From: Phycisphaerae bacterium
Lineage (GTDB): Bacteria > Planctomycetota > Phycisphaerae > UBA1845 > PWPN01
Direction: 5' to 3'
Length of the DNA: 5,258 bases
NCBI GenBank assembly: GCA_035384605.1
Contig: DAOOIV010000194.1
Coordinates: 1 to 5,258 of the forward strand
The position numbers and the translations under genes are program-made. The notes under the pieces are model-generated. The model worked only from the letters and a program-made list of their open reading frames with translations, was not told the origin of the DNA and searched no databases. Within the stretch, counting starts at the first letter, position 1; each line of letters starts with the position of its first letter. Of the stretch, positions 1 to 5,205 are shown piece by piece.

Positions 1-38
1 CTCTGCGTCCACTGCGGCAGAACACCACCCCTCTGGCC

Positions 39-69
39 GCTGAAAGCTGATCGCTGAAGGCTGACCGCT
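39..69. repeat. Heptamer tandem repeat (GCTGANN x4)
   Basis: Four consecutive 7-base units are seen: GCTGAAA, GCTGATC, GCTGAAG and GCTGACC, followed by a partial GCT. Read as 14-base units, the two halves match at 12 of 14 positions. Short heptanucleotide repeats (STRR-type) are known in some bacterial genomes. No gene is evident around it, although the left window edge hides its context. Confidence 0.6.
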
Positions 70-148
70 TCTCAAAAACTAGCTGCGTCCCTGTTTCGAC
101 ACTCGTCAATGCAGCATAATACTTCTTTAATATCCTTATGACTCCTAC

Positions 149-171
149 AAAATAGGTGACTGTCCCTAATA
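149..171. repeat. REP-like palindromic element, partial copy
   Basis: The 19 bases at 150-168 (AAATAGGTGACTGTCCCTA) are an exact reverse complement of 5209-5227. Within this copy TAGG/CCTA and GAC/GTC pair, but the outer arm is lost on the right, where CCTAATA replaces CCTATTT. On the minus strand the small hairpin is followed by TTTT and sits 16 bases beyond the stop codon of the 187-519 gene, so it might also act as a weak terminator. The link to REP/RAYT elements is inferred from shape and repetition only. Confidence 0.55.
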
Positions 172-186
172 TCCTTTCCTTGAATA

Positions 187-519
187 TCAGGGAATCTCCG
201 GACTGCGGTACATCTTGTGCACCGTTCGGGAGTATCGGATCGGCTGTGGCGACGATGCCGGCTGTAGCTCGGGGCCGGGCAGGTCTTCGGTCTCCGACCC
301 GAGCAGGTAGTCATAGGCCTTCTGCAGGGCTGCGATCGCCTTGGGCAGGTCATTGACGCTCAGGCTGTTGGTTCCCTGCCACTGGCCGGCCTTGTCCTTG
401 TAGCGAACTTCGATGATCACTTTCGGCAGGCTGACGGCCTGGCCGCCGCGATCGATCGTGTTCACGAATATGGATGCTCGTACCGCTCCCATCTTGAATA
501 CTTTTTCTGGTTTAGACAT
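187..519 (-). CDS. Small conserved hypothetical protein, possible ssDNA-binding (PC4-like) fold
   Basis: This encodes 110 residues. ATG at 519 is chosen because AGGAGG lies 12 bases upstream; an in-frame ATG at 555 would place that site inside the coding region. Residues 1-75 carry a conserved-looking core: KVFKMGAVRASIFVN, then KVIIEVRYKDKAGQW, then NDLPKAIAALQKAYDYLL. I recall this pattern (basic start, beta strands, YKDKxGxWxxTxSL, then a helix beginning NDLPKA) from small uncharacterised proteins of planctomycetes and candidate phyla. Strands followed by one helix suggest a PC4/Whirly-like nucleic-acid-binding fold, but this is inference. The last 35 or so residues are proline/serine-rich and probably disordered. 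No signal peptide or membrane segment is seen, so it is probably cytoplasmic. It stands alone, with about 590 bases of non-coding sequence upstream. That it is a real gene is fairly sure; its function is unknown. Confidence 0.75.
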   Translation of the reverse strand: MSKPEKVFKMGAVRASIFVNTIDRGGQAVSLPKVIIEVRYKDKAGQWQGTNSLSVNDLPKAIAALQKAYDYLLGSETEDLPGPELQPASSPQPIRYSRTVHKMYRSPEIP

Positions 520-531
520 GTTCCGCTTTTG

Positions 532-537
532 CCTCCT
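532..537 (-). promoter_or_regulatory. Ribosome binding site AGGAGG
   Basis: A perfect AGGAGG on the minus strand lies 12 bases before the ATG at 519. The spacing is somewhat long, but this site favours 519 over the ATG at 555 as the start of the small conserved gene. Confidence 0.55.
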
Positions 538-868
538 ATCGATTGGATGTACCAAATCGTAACGATCGGTAAGACGATGCAGTTAATAAACCTTTCTGCC
601 GTGGCCCGTGGCCTTCGGCGACAGCCGAGGCAGGAGGGCCTGCGGGCGGTACCTGGGGTGTGTGTTGTGGATGGCGGGCCGCCGAGCGCGGATGAGAACA
701 ACAAAGAGTGATCGCCGGCGTCGATCGGGAGACAGTGCCTGTGGAGTGGCAAGATTCCGGCCGGCAGAACCGTGCATCTGGTGAGAACGGTGGGCCTTGT
801 GGGCGGCGCGATCGTCCGGGCAGAGCCCCGGCTGGAATTGCCGGTCCTTGCTTCGGGCGGTTCTTGCG

Positions 869-899
869 GAAAAGGCTGTTTCCGGGCGGAAACAGGCCT
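869..899 (-). terminator. Candidate Rho-independent terminator
   Basis: Read on the minus strand, an 8-bp perfect stem (CTGTTTCC pairing with GGAAACAG) with a 4-base loop is extended by AGG/CCT across one bulged base. It is then followed by CCTTTTCC, giving a short U run. It lies about 210 bases beyond the stop codon at 1108, so it could end the transcript of the secreted-protein operon. The U tract is only four bases, so efficiency is uncertain. Confidence 0.45.
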
Positions 900-1038
900 C
901 CTCGTTTCGGTCTCGCAGAGACGTTGATCCGTGGAATCAACCACCGAGATCTGCGTCCTGTGGACCAGAGGTCTTGAACGCGAAGGGTATGAGCCTGAGT
1001 GCTTGGCGGCCCATCCCCTCGAGGTTGGATCTGCTGAT

Positions 1039-1086
1039 GTCACTGCCAAGTGACTGCGGTATTTAAATGTTTCGGTGCCGCGGTCA
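1039..1086 (-). other. Two overlapping, mutually exclusive hairpins downstream of the dockerin-encoding ORF
   Basis: GTCACT-GCCA-AGTGAC (1039-1054) is a perfect 6-bp hairpin. TGACTGCGG (1051-1059) also pairs with CCGCGGTCA (1078-1086) through nine pairs including one G-T. Both use 1051-1054, so only one can form. They begin about 20 bases past the stop codon at 1108 and lack a T tract. They could stabilise the mRNA 3' end or be incidental. Confidence 0.3.
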
Positions 1087-1107
1087 GTTCGCACAGTTCG
1101 ACGTTGC

Positions 1108-1722
1108 TCACTGCGAGCAATTTGGATCCGCCGCAATGTCCTCCCCGCTGAAACATCGCTGGAAGATTGCGAAGTCGGCTTGGTCGACGTCATTATCCGC
1201 GTCGAAATCGCTTGCTTCACAATCCAAGGCAAGGGGAATCCCCGGCCCGGAGGCGCAGCCCTCGAATGCCTCAAAGTCGGCCGTGTCCACATCACCGTCG
1301 CGGTCGAAATCGCCGGTCACCGGTGCCGGGCACCCGGTTTCATCGACGGCCAAGCCCGCAATCGTGTTCGGGCAGAGGTCCTGCTGTACGCACACGCCGT
1401 CGCGGTCCTCGTCCAGACAGGGATTGAAGTCAGCGACCACCTGATATAAGCCTTCATTCATGGCGCTGTCCTGAGCGCTAATCGTGATCTGGTTCTGGCC
1501 CGGCTGCAACGGAACGACAACCGACCAGTTGCCGTCGGCAAAGGTGCAGGTTCCGCTGCTTGTTTGACCGTTGACCTGGCAGGTCCATTCGACCAGCACG
1601 GCCTCCCCAGTGACTGTGCCTGATAACTGGGCCTCGGCCGTCGAGGTATCGTAATCCGGCACGATCTCCAGTGAACCAGCCGTTAGCACCGGCGCGGACA
1701 CATCCTGCACCCACCCCACCAA
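1108..1722 (-). CDS. C-terminal part of the secreted propeller protein: Ig-like, calcium-binding and dockerin-like domains (frameshifted off)
   Basis: The open frame gives up to 204 residues from a TTG at 1722, but I read it as the continuation of the gene starting at 3161. Residues 9-95 look like a bacterial Ig-like beta domain, with a cysteine pair near 48 and 59. Residues 103-132 resemble a thrombospondin type 3 calcium-binding repeat (DEDRDGVC, then DLCPNT, then DETGCP). Residues 138-204 hold two EF-hand-type loops, DFDRDGDVDTADF and DFDADNDVDQADF, each followed by a Phe/Cys-containing helix, the usual planctomycete dockerin-like tail. Such tails are thought to attach or assemble extracellular proteins. 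There is no signal peptide and no good ribosome binding site before the TTG, so independent translation of an exported protein is unlikely. One added base in the G run near 1714-1717 would restore a single 684-residue product. Confidence 0.8.
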   Translation of the reverse strand: MVGWVQDVSAPVLTAGSLEIVPDYDTSTAEAQLSGTVTGEAVLVEWTCQVNGQTSSGTCTFADGNWSVVVPLQPGQNQITISAQDSAMNEGLYQVVADFNPCLDEDRDGVCVQQDLCPNTIAGLAVDETGCPAPVTGDFDRDGDVDTADFEAFEGCASGPGIPLALDCEASDFDADNDVDQADFAIFQRCFSGEDIAADPNCSQ

Positions 1723-3161
1723 TCCTCACCGCTCAGGTCGCCGCCGACGTAGTTGTACACTCGAGTGCCAAACATCAGTTGACCGCTGTCTTCCGCCAGT
1801 TGTCTCAGGCCGGCATTCGCCGTTTCCGGAGCTTCGAGGCTGACGCTGATGGTTCCCGACCATCCGGCCGGTACCAGTCTGGCATAGTACCCAGCGTAAT
1901 CGGTGACCACGGTACCCAGCCCGCTGAACGACACCTCCATGTCCGGAATACCTGTTGCTGTGTCTGTAGCGCCTTTGCTCGTGCCCCCTTCGCCTGTGGC
2001 CACCCGTCCCGCCATAACCACAGATTCGGGGATTTTGTGGACGTATGCCTGCGGAACTGGTGAGTAGCTGCCGCCCAACTGGTGCAAATTGTCATTGAGC
2101 GATGCAAGAGGCATAATCTGACCCGTTGTCGGATTGCCGAGATAGAGATCGTAGTGACCATTACCCCCTCTCGTCGACGAGAAGCCAATCCATGAAGAAT
2201 CCACTACGAAAGGATCGGATTCGTCATATGTGTCGGTATTGAGCCGCCACAGTGTCTCCAATGACGGCGGCGAGATTGTGTAGAGATGAAGGTCATCATC
2301 AGGGTTAGGCAATTCTTGGCAGTCACAGTCCGGTGCAGAGGACACAAACTTGTCCCAACTCGCAAACAGAATTCGATTGCTGTCCCAGAAAACCGGGTAG
2401 TAATCATTGAGGCAATCCCCCAACTGTCGAACGGCGCAGTCGGTGTCCGTACCAAACAGACAACTCTCATCGGTCCCGTCCTTTAACGCCCAGTAGATGT
2501 CTCCAAAGGGACAGCCCCCTTTCCAGTACACAATTCGGCTTCCGTTGGTCGGTTCATAGTTTGGCCCGGAGCGTTCGTCCTCAAACTGATTGGTCAGTTC
2601 GCGAGCATTCCGACCGTCCCGAGTCATGGTCCAGATGCGATCGTTACCTTTGAAGATGATCCTGGCACCATCCGGAGAGAACCTGGGGTCTTCCGCCATG
2701 ACCGCCGCTTCGCCGGGTTCTCTGAGCGGGAACGGAGTCGAGACAGTCTTCTTGACACAGTCGTAAACATACACCCTCAGACTGGAACGTACGAGAGGTT
2801 CACCGCTCGGAATAGCCATGAAGGTAATCAGCCGACCATCCGGTGAGAAGCTTGGATTCATTGCATTCGAGAGCGACATTCCCGCTGTAACATTCGTGGG
2901 TTGCAGAGAGGTCCCCAGATCATACAGGTGCATGGCACCGTTGTTCCCTGACGGCGGATGAAGGTAGCCACTGTATGAATGGTACGCGATCCGTCCGTTG
3001 TTGAACGGCCGGTTGTCGATCGTGAACGCCGCCGACTGCGCGCAGGTCTGGAGGGCCCAGGCGGGCGCGGGGAGTAGACAGAAGACAGGAGACAGGAGAC
3101 AGAAGGCCAGCAGGACCCTTCGGAAACCACGGCTCGGCTTTGCACTATTCACGCTACGCAT
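1683..3161 (-). CDS. Secreted TolB/WD40-like beta-propeller protein (N-terminal part of a frameshifted gene)
   Basis: This frame encodes 492 residues up to a premature stop. ATG at 3161 is chosen because GGAGG lies 8 bases upstream; a TTG at 3179 would bury that site. Residues 1-36 form a signal peptide: a basic start (RGFRR), a hydrophobic core 16-30 and a likely cleavage after PAWA. Residues 55-355 contain PD40/TolB-type propeller blades, e.g. NPSFSPDGRLITF (102-114), DPRFSPDGARIIF (158-170), YYPVFWDSNRILF (254-266) and DPFVVDSSWIGFSSTRGG (316-333). These blades usually form a protein-binding propeller rather than an enzyme. Residues 382-472 resemble a carboxypeptidase-regulatory/SdrD-like beta domain (GIPDMEVSFSGLGTVVTDYAGYY). 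The last residues, from about 484, are out-of-frame sequence. The gene starts 39 bases after the four-helix-bundle gene and probably shares its transcript. The export prediction is firm; the exact role is unknown. Confidence 0.85.
   Translation of the reverse strand: MRSVNSAKPSRGFRRVLLAFCLLSPVFCLLPAPAWALQTCAQSAAFTIDNRPFNNGRIAYHSYSGYLHPPSGNNGAMHLYDLGTSLQPTNVTAGMSLSNAMNPSFSPDGRLITFMAIPSGEPLVRSSLRVYVYDCVKKTVSTPFPLREPGEAAVMAEDPRFSPDGARIIFKGNDRIWTMTRDGRNARELTNQFEDERSGPNYEPTNGSRIVYWKGGCPFGDIYWALKDGTDESCLFGTDTDCAVRQLGDCLNDYYPVFWDSNRILFASWDKFVSSAPDCDCQELPNPDDDLHLYTISPPSLETLWRLNTDTYDESDPFVVDSSWIGFSSTRGGNGHYDLYLGNPTTGQIMPLASLNDNLHQLGGSYSPVPQAYVHKIPESVVMAGRVATGEGGTSKGATDTATGIPDMEVSFSGLGTVVTDYAGYYARLVPAGWSGTISVSLEAPETANAGLRQLAEDSGQLMFGTRVYNYVGGDLSGEDWWGGCRMCPRRC
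1713..1720 (-). other. Frameshift point in the propeller/dockerin gene
   Basis: On the minus strand the sequence is GATTGGTGGGGTGGGTGCAG. The upstream frame reads EDWWGGCRMCPRRC and stops at 1683. With one extra G in the four-G run it reads EDWWGWVQDVSAPV and enters the Ig-like domain without a break. The span 1108-3161 is 2054 bases, one short of a whole number of codons. A homopolymer sequencing error, a true mutation or ribosomal slippage would all fit; I see no canonical slippery heptamer. Confidence 0.8.
3073..3107 (+). repeat. AGRAGAC heptamer array inside the signal-peptide codons
   Basis: Five in-phase units are seen on the plus strand: AGTAGAC, AGAAGAC, AGGAGAC, AGGAGAC and AGAAGGC. 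On the minus strand they encode residues 20-30 of the propeller protein (FCLLSPVFCLL), the hydrophobic core of its signal peptide. The peptide repeats every seven residues, because three heptamers make 21 bases. The array is in the same orientation as the one at 3189-3223. Confidence 0.8.
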
Positions 3162-3169
3162 CGCTGCGA

Positions 3170-3174
3170 CCTCC
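3170..3174 (-). promoter_or_regulatory. Ribosome binding site GGAGG
   Basis: GGAGG on the minus strand lies 8 bases before the ATG at 3161. It decides the start of the propeller gene in favour of 3161 rather than the in-frame TTG at 3179. Confidence 0.6.
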
Positions 3175-3188
3175 GACAAGAACGAATA

Positions 3189-3223
3189 AGGACACAGGAG
3201 TCAGGAGTCAGAAGACAGAATCG
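3189..3223 (+). repeat. AGRAGAC heptamer array, downstream arm of the four-helix-bundle cassette
   Basis: Five in-phase units are seen on the plus strand: AGGACAC, AGGAGTC, AGGAGTC, AGAAGAC and AGAATCG. They overlap the end of the four-helix-bundle gene and encode its last residues (ILSSDS) and its stop codon. CAGAAGACAG-type sequence here is inverted relative to the array at 3570-3632, with CTGTCTTCTG present there at 3603-3612 and 3617-3626. Confidence 0.75.
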
Positions 3224-3587
3224 AACGGGCATAAGCATCAAGCATGCGCCCGACCTCGTCCAGTGCTCCATATAGCGACTCCGTGTCACCATAACCCAAG
3301 TCGGTTGCAAGGATCAGGTAGTAGCGCGATTCCTCCAGCGATCCTTGCGCCGTATTCATGAATCGGGCCTTGTCCGCAAGCCCTTTCTTCTTGAACCCCT
3401 CGGCAATATTGGCCGGGATCGAAACCGCCGCCCGACGCAACTGCGAGGTCAATCCGTACAGTTCGTGCTTCGGAAACCGCTCGGTCAGGCGGTAGACCTC
3501 CAGCACAAACCGGTGAGCCTTCTGCCAGACGACCAGATCCTGGAACGTCCGCGCCGGCCTCCTGATTTTGTCTTCCGTCTCCTCCAT
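3201..3587 (-). CDS. Four-helix bundle protein, 23S rRNA intervening-sequence (IVP/S23) family
   Basis: This encodes 128 residues, the usual family length. ATG at 3587 is chosen over the in-frame ATG at 3734 because the latter lies inside the preceding gene and its extra 49 residues are only repeat-derived and shadow sequence. Family signatures are clear: FQDLVVWQKAHRFVLEVYRL (15-34), then FPKHELYGLTSQLRRAAVSI (38-57), PANIAEG (58-64), GSLEESRYYLILATDLGY (82-99) and a final helix near 103-121. Members form four-helix bundles, often pentameric, and are distantly similar in fold to the DGR accessory protein Avd. A basic surface and nucleic-acid binding are likely, but the biochemical role is not established. 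The protein is cytoplasmic. It lies 42 bases after the FGE-like gene and 39 before the propeller gene. Both ends run into the heptamer arrays, which provide the weak ribosome site (AGAAGG), the start region and the last six codons. Confidence 0.9.
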   Translation of the reverse strand: MEETEDKIRRPARTFQDLVVWQKAHRFVLEVYRLTERFPKHELYGLTSQLRRAAVSIPANIAEGFKKKGLADKARFMNTAQGSLEESRYYLILATDLGYGDTESLYGALDEVGRMLDAYARSILSSDS

Positions 3588-3632
3588 TCTGCCTTCTGTC
3601 TCCTGTCTTCTGTTTGCTGTCTTCTGTCTCAC
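3570..3632 (-). repeat. AGRAGAC heptamer array, upstream arm of the four-helix-bundle cassette
   Basis: Nine in-phase units are seen on the minus strand: GTGAGAC, AGAAGAC, AGCAAAC, AGAAGAC, AGGAGAC, AGAAGGC, AGAATGG, AGGAGAC and GGAAGAC. The first holds the stop codon of the FGE-like gene and the seventh the start codon of the four-helix-bundle gene. The units AGGAGAC and AGAAGGC also give Shine-Dalgarno-like sequence. The array fills the whole gap between the two genes and is inverted relative to the arrays at 3189-3223 and 3073-3107. Confidence 0.8.
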
Positions 3633-4999
3633 GGAGTCCCCGCCGCACAACGGAACCCGTCGCTGTAGTAGCGGCTGTGCGGCCAGTAGTCGAAGCGATA
3701 CGCCACCCGGCAGACGCTGGGACTGGAGAACCAACCGCCGCCGCGAAGAACACGGTACGAGCCACTCGTTGGCCCGCGAGGGTTGTTGTACGGACTGCTG
3801 CTGTAGTACGTGCTTGAGTACCAGTCATTGCACCACTCCCAGACATTACCCGCCATGTCGTACAGGCCGTAACCATTGGCCCCGTTCGTTGTCTGATAGC
3901 TCGTCGCCGTCCCGGGCCAGTTAAAGTCCGCCTTGTACCGCAGCGATCCGTCGAAGAAGCCCACCGGGCTGGTATATGGGGAAGGTGAGACACCCCACAC
4001 CGGGTGAAACCCTCGCGTCGCACTGGTGTCGTACGTGTAGGTGGAGCTGTAGTAGTTCGCCCGGGCGTGCTGGATGTAGTCGGAATCCGACCATGGGAAC
4101 CGACGACCGGCCGCCCCGCCCCGGGCAGCCTTCTCCCACTCGGCCTCCGTGGGTAGTCGATATCCGCTGTTCCAGTAGCAGTTCCAGGTGGACAGGTCGT
4201 AGCACAGCGGCTTGCCCTGCATGGCGCTTCGCCAGTTGGCGTAGGCCACCGCCCCGTACCAGGAGACCACGACCATCGGGTGGTTCTCCTTACCGGAGGT
4301 CACGCCGAAGGTCGTACCGTTCCAAGTGATCCGGCTGTACTCGCCGTAATTCGGAGATCCTGCGGGTGCAGATGTCGTGCTGCAATACGGGTAGCTGGTA
4401 CCGGTGTTGTACTTGTAGACCACGCCGCTGGTAACCGTGATCAGGTTACCCTGGGCCTTGGCCCAGTTCAGGGCGGCAGCGTACTGCGCGTTAGTCACCT
4501 CGTACCGGTCCATGTAAAAGGCGCTGACGTAAACGGCATGACGGGGAAGCTCATCCGAGTATCCCTCGCCGGTGAACGAATTGCCCATCAAAAACTCGCC
4601 GGCGGGGATGAGCACCATGCCGCCTACGGGACGGTCATCGGCACAAACCCGGACCTTGTACTGGCTGCCGAACGCCCCAGGCAGATCCACCTTGCAGTCC
4701 CAGACAATCAACTTGCTGGTGCCTGGCGTGACACCGGCTCCAACGGCGCTTCCGCCGTCGAATGTCGAGGCCGGCACGGTCCAGGTCGCCCCATTGTCGT
4801 TGCTGACCTGCACCGTGACCGCGCAGGCATCGCCGTCAGCGTCGGCCAGGTTGTACCGGATGTCCACCTTCTTGGAGCCATCCGTCCGCTGGCCAGCGGT
4901 GACATTGCTGACCACCGGGGCCGAATTGGCCGATAACACGGCCGGCAGGCCCACCCACGCAAAGCATCCAACCACCACGCTGATCGTTTTCCTGATCAT
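3629..4999 (-). CDS. Secreted FGE/SUMF1-fold (C-type-lectin-like) protein with a DGR-like variable C-terminus
   Basis: This encodes 456 residues. ATG at 4999 is chosen because GGGAG lies 8 bases upstream and a signal peptide follows directly (MIRKTISVVV, hydrophobic to residue 22, likely cleavage after VLSA at 24). Residues 26-126 form a beta-rich N-terminal domain (SNVTAGQRTDGSKKVDIRY, DADGDACAVTVQVSNDNG, VWDCKVDLPG) often found before FGE domains in planctomycetes. Residues 127-452 are the FGE-sulfatase domain: GGMVLIPAGEFLMG, FYMDRYEVTNAQY, YRLPTEAEWEKAARGG, GYGLYDMAGNVWEWCNDWY and YRVLRGGGW. Characterised FGEs use two cysteines five residues apart after this last motif. Here Ser425 replaces the first, while Cys430 keeps the second, so sulfatase activation is unlikely. 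A binding role is more plausible. Residues 424-447 match the layout of DGR variable regions. It is probably the first gene of an operon with the four-helix-bundle and propeller genes. Confidence 0.92.
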   Translation of the reverse strand: MIRKTISVVVGCFAWVGLPAVLSANSAPVVSNVTAGQRTDGSKKVDIRYNLADADGDACAVTVQVSNDNGATWTVPASTFDGGSAVGAGVTPGTSKLIVWDCKVDLPGAFGSQYKVRVCADDRPVGGMVLIPAGEFLMGNSFTGEGYSDELPRHAVYVSAFYMDRYEVTNAQYAAALNWAKAQGNLITVTSGVVYKYNTGTSYPYCSTTSAPAGSPNYGEYSRITWNGTTFGVTSGKENHPMVVVSWYGAVAYANWRSAMQGKPLCYDLSTWNCYWNSGYRLPTEAEWEKAARGGAAGRRFPWSDSDYIQHARANYYSSTYTYDTSATRGFHPVWGVSPSPYTSPVGFFDGSLRYKADFNWPGTATSYQTTNGANGYGLYDMAGNVWEWCNDWYSSTYYSSSPYNNPRGPTSGSYRVLRGGGWFSSPSVCRVAYRFDYWPHSRYYSDGFRCAAGTP

Positions 5000-5007
5000 A
5001 ACCTGCA

Positions 5008-5012
5008 CTCCC
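5008..5012 (-). promoter_or_regulatory. Ribosome binding site GGGAG
   Basis: GGGAG on the minus strand lies 8 bases before the ATG at 4999. It supports this start over the in-frame ATGs at 5017 and 5101, which would add sequence ahead of a clear signal peptide. Confidence 0.5.
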
Positions 5013-5099
5013 GACATGTATCCGAACGGGATCGACCATCTACCCGCTTCGTACCCTGCCCTCCGCCAGAGGCCGAAGGCTTCTGAATGTGATCTGGGC

Positions 5100-5129
5100 A
5101 TTCTACCAAACTCGGGACGGCTCTGCCAG
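5100..5129 (-). promoter_or_regulatory. Candidate sigma70-type promoter for the secreted-protein operon
   Basis: On the minus strand CTGGCA (4 of 6 matches to TTGACA) is followed after 18 bases by TAGAAT (5 of 6 matches to TATAAT). Transcription would begin near 5092 and give a leader of roughly 90 bases before the ATG at 4999. A run of six A on the plus strand just beyond 5130 gives an upstream T tract. The call is based on pattern only. Confidence 0.4.
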
Positions 5130-5205
5130 TAAAAAAGATGAGATCCTGGAGCCGCCCCCCTCCGGCTATTTGCCTGGTGCCCGGGGGCTGTGCTCGACTA
5201 GGAAT

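Larger units (their letters stand above)
538..1107. other. Intergenic region without a convincing gene
   Basis: Open frames on both strands here are long only because of high GC. Their translations are Arg/Pro/Ser-rich and show no recognisable motif. The stretch contains a stable hairpin at 603-640 (GGCCC/GGGCC outside, CTTCGGC/GCCGAGG inside, loop GACA), a tandem CGTGGCC pair at 600-613, a terminator-like hairpin at 869-899, a small perfect 6-bp hairpin at 923-941 (GTTGAT/ATCAAC) and overlapping hairpins at 1039-1086. The 603-640 hairpin would lie in the 5' leader of the 187-519 gene if its promoter is further upstream. I see no clear promoter or known RNA family. Confidence 0.5.
3189..3632 (-). 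mobile_element. Putative IVP/four-helix-bundle insertion cassette bounded by inverted heptamer arrays
   Basis: A single small gene of the 23S rRNA intervening-sequence protein family fills the space between two inverted AGRAGAC heptamer arrays. In Leptospira and Coxiella, related genes lie within 23S rRNA intervening sequences whose ends pair into a stem. By analogy this unit, about 444 bases long, could be an insertion of similar design between two secreted-protein genes. No transposase and no target duplication are seen, so mobility is inferred. Confidence 0.4.

Noticed and set aside
72..353. Minus-strand frame ending at 72, as a possible transposase remnant near the REP-like copy
   Set aside because: The translation shows no transposase motif, and most of it overlaps the small conserved gene out of frame.
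708..977. Plus-strand open frame of 89 residues
   Set aside because: No ribosome binding site of note, no motif, and composition typical of random GC-rich translation. It also runs through the terminator-like hairpin at 869-899.
462..1295. A 277-residue minus-strand open frame across the intergenic region
   Set aside because: It overlaps the dockerin-encoding frame and the start of the small conserved gene, is Arg/Pro/Ser-rich and has no recognisable domain. High GC makes such frames common.
3162..3179. TTG start at 3179 for the propeller protein
   Set aside because: GGAGG at 3170-3174 is correctly placed for the ATG at 3161 and would be inside the gene if TTG were used.
3073..3632. CRISPR array
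   Set aside because: The repeats are 7-base tandem units without spacers and lie partly within coding sequence, so they do not fit a CRISPR.
3201..3734. Longer four-helix-bundle frame starting at the ATG at 3734
   Set aside because: The added 49 residues overlap the end of the FGE-like gene and translate shadow sequence plus heptamer repeat. The family N-terminus fits the ATG at 3587.
3201..3760. A complete diversity-generating retroelement
   Set aside because: The variable-region-like C-terminus and an Avd-like fold are present, but no reverse transcriptase or template repeat was found on either strand, and the four-helix-bundle protein matches the IVP family better than Avd.
3286..4023. 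A 245-residue minus-strand open frame
   Set aside because: It lies over the FGE-like and four-helix-bundle genes in another frame. Its Arg/Thr-rich composition and lack of motifs mark it as a shadow.
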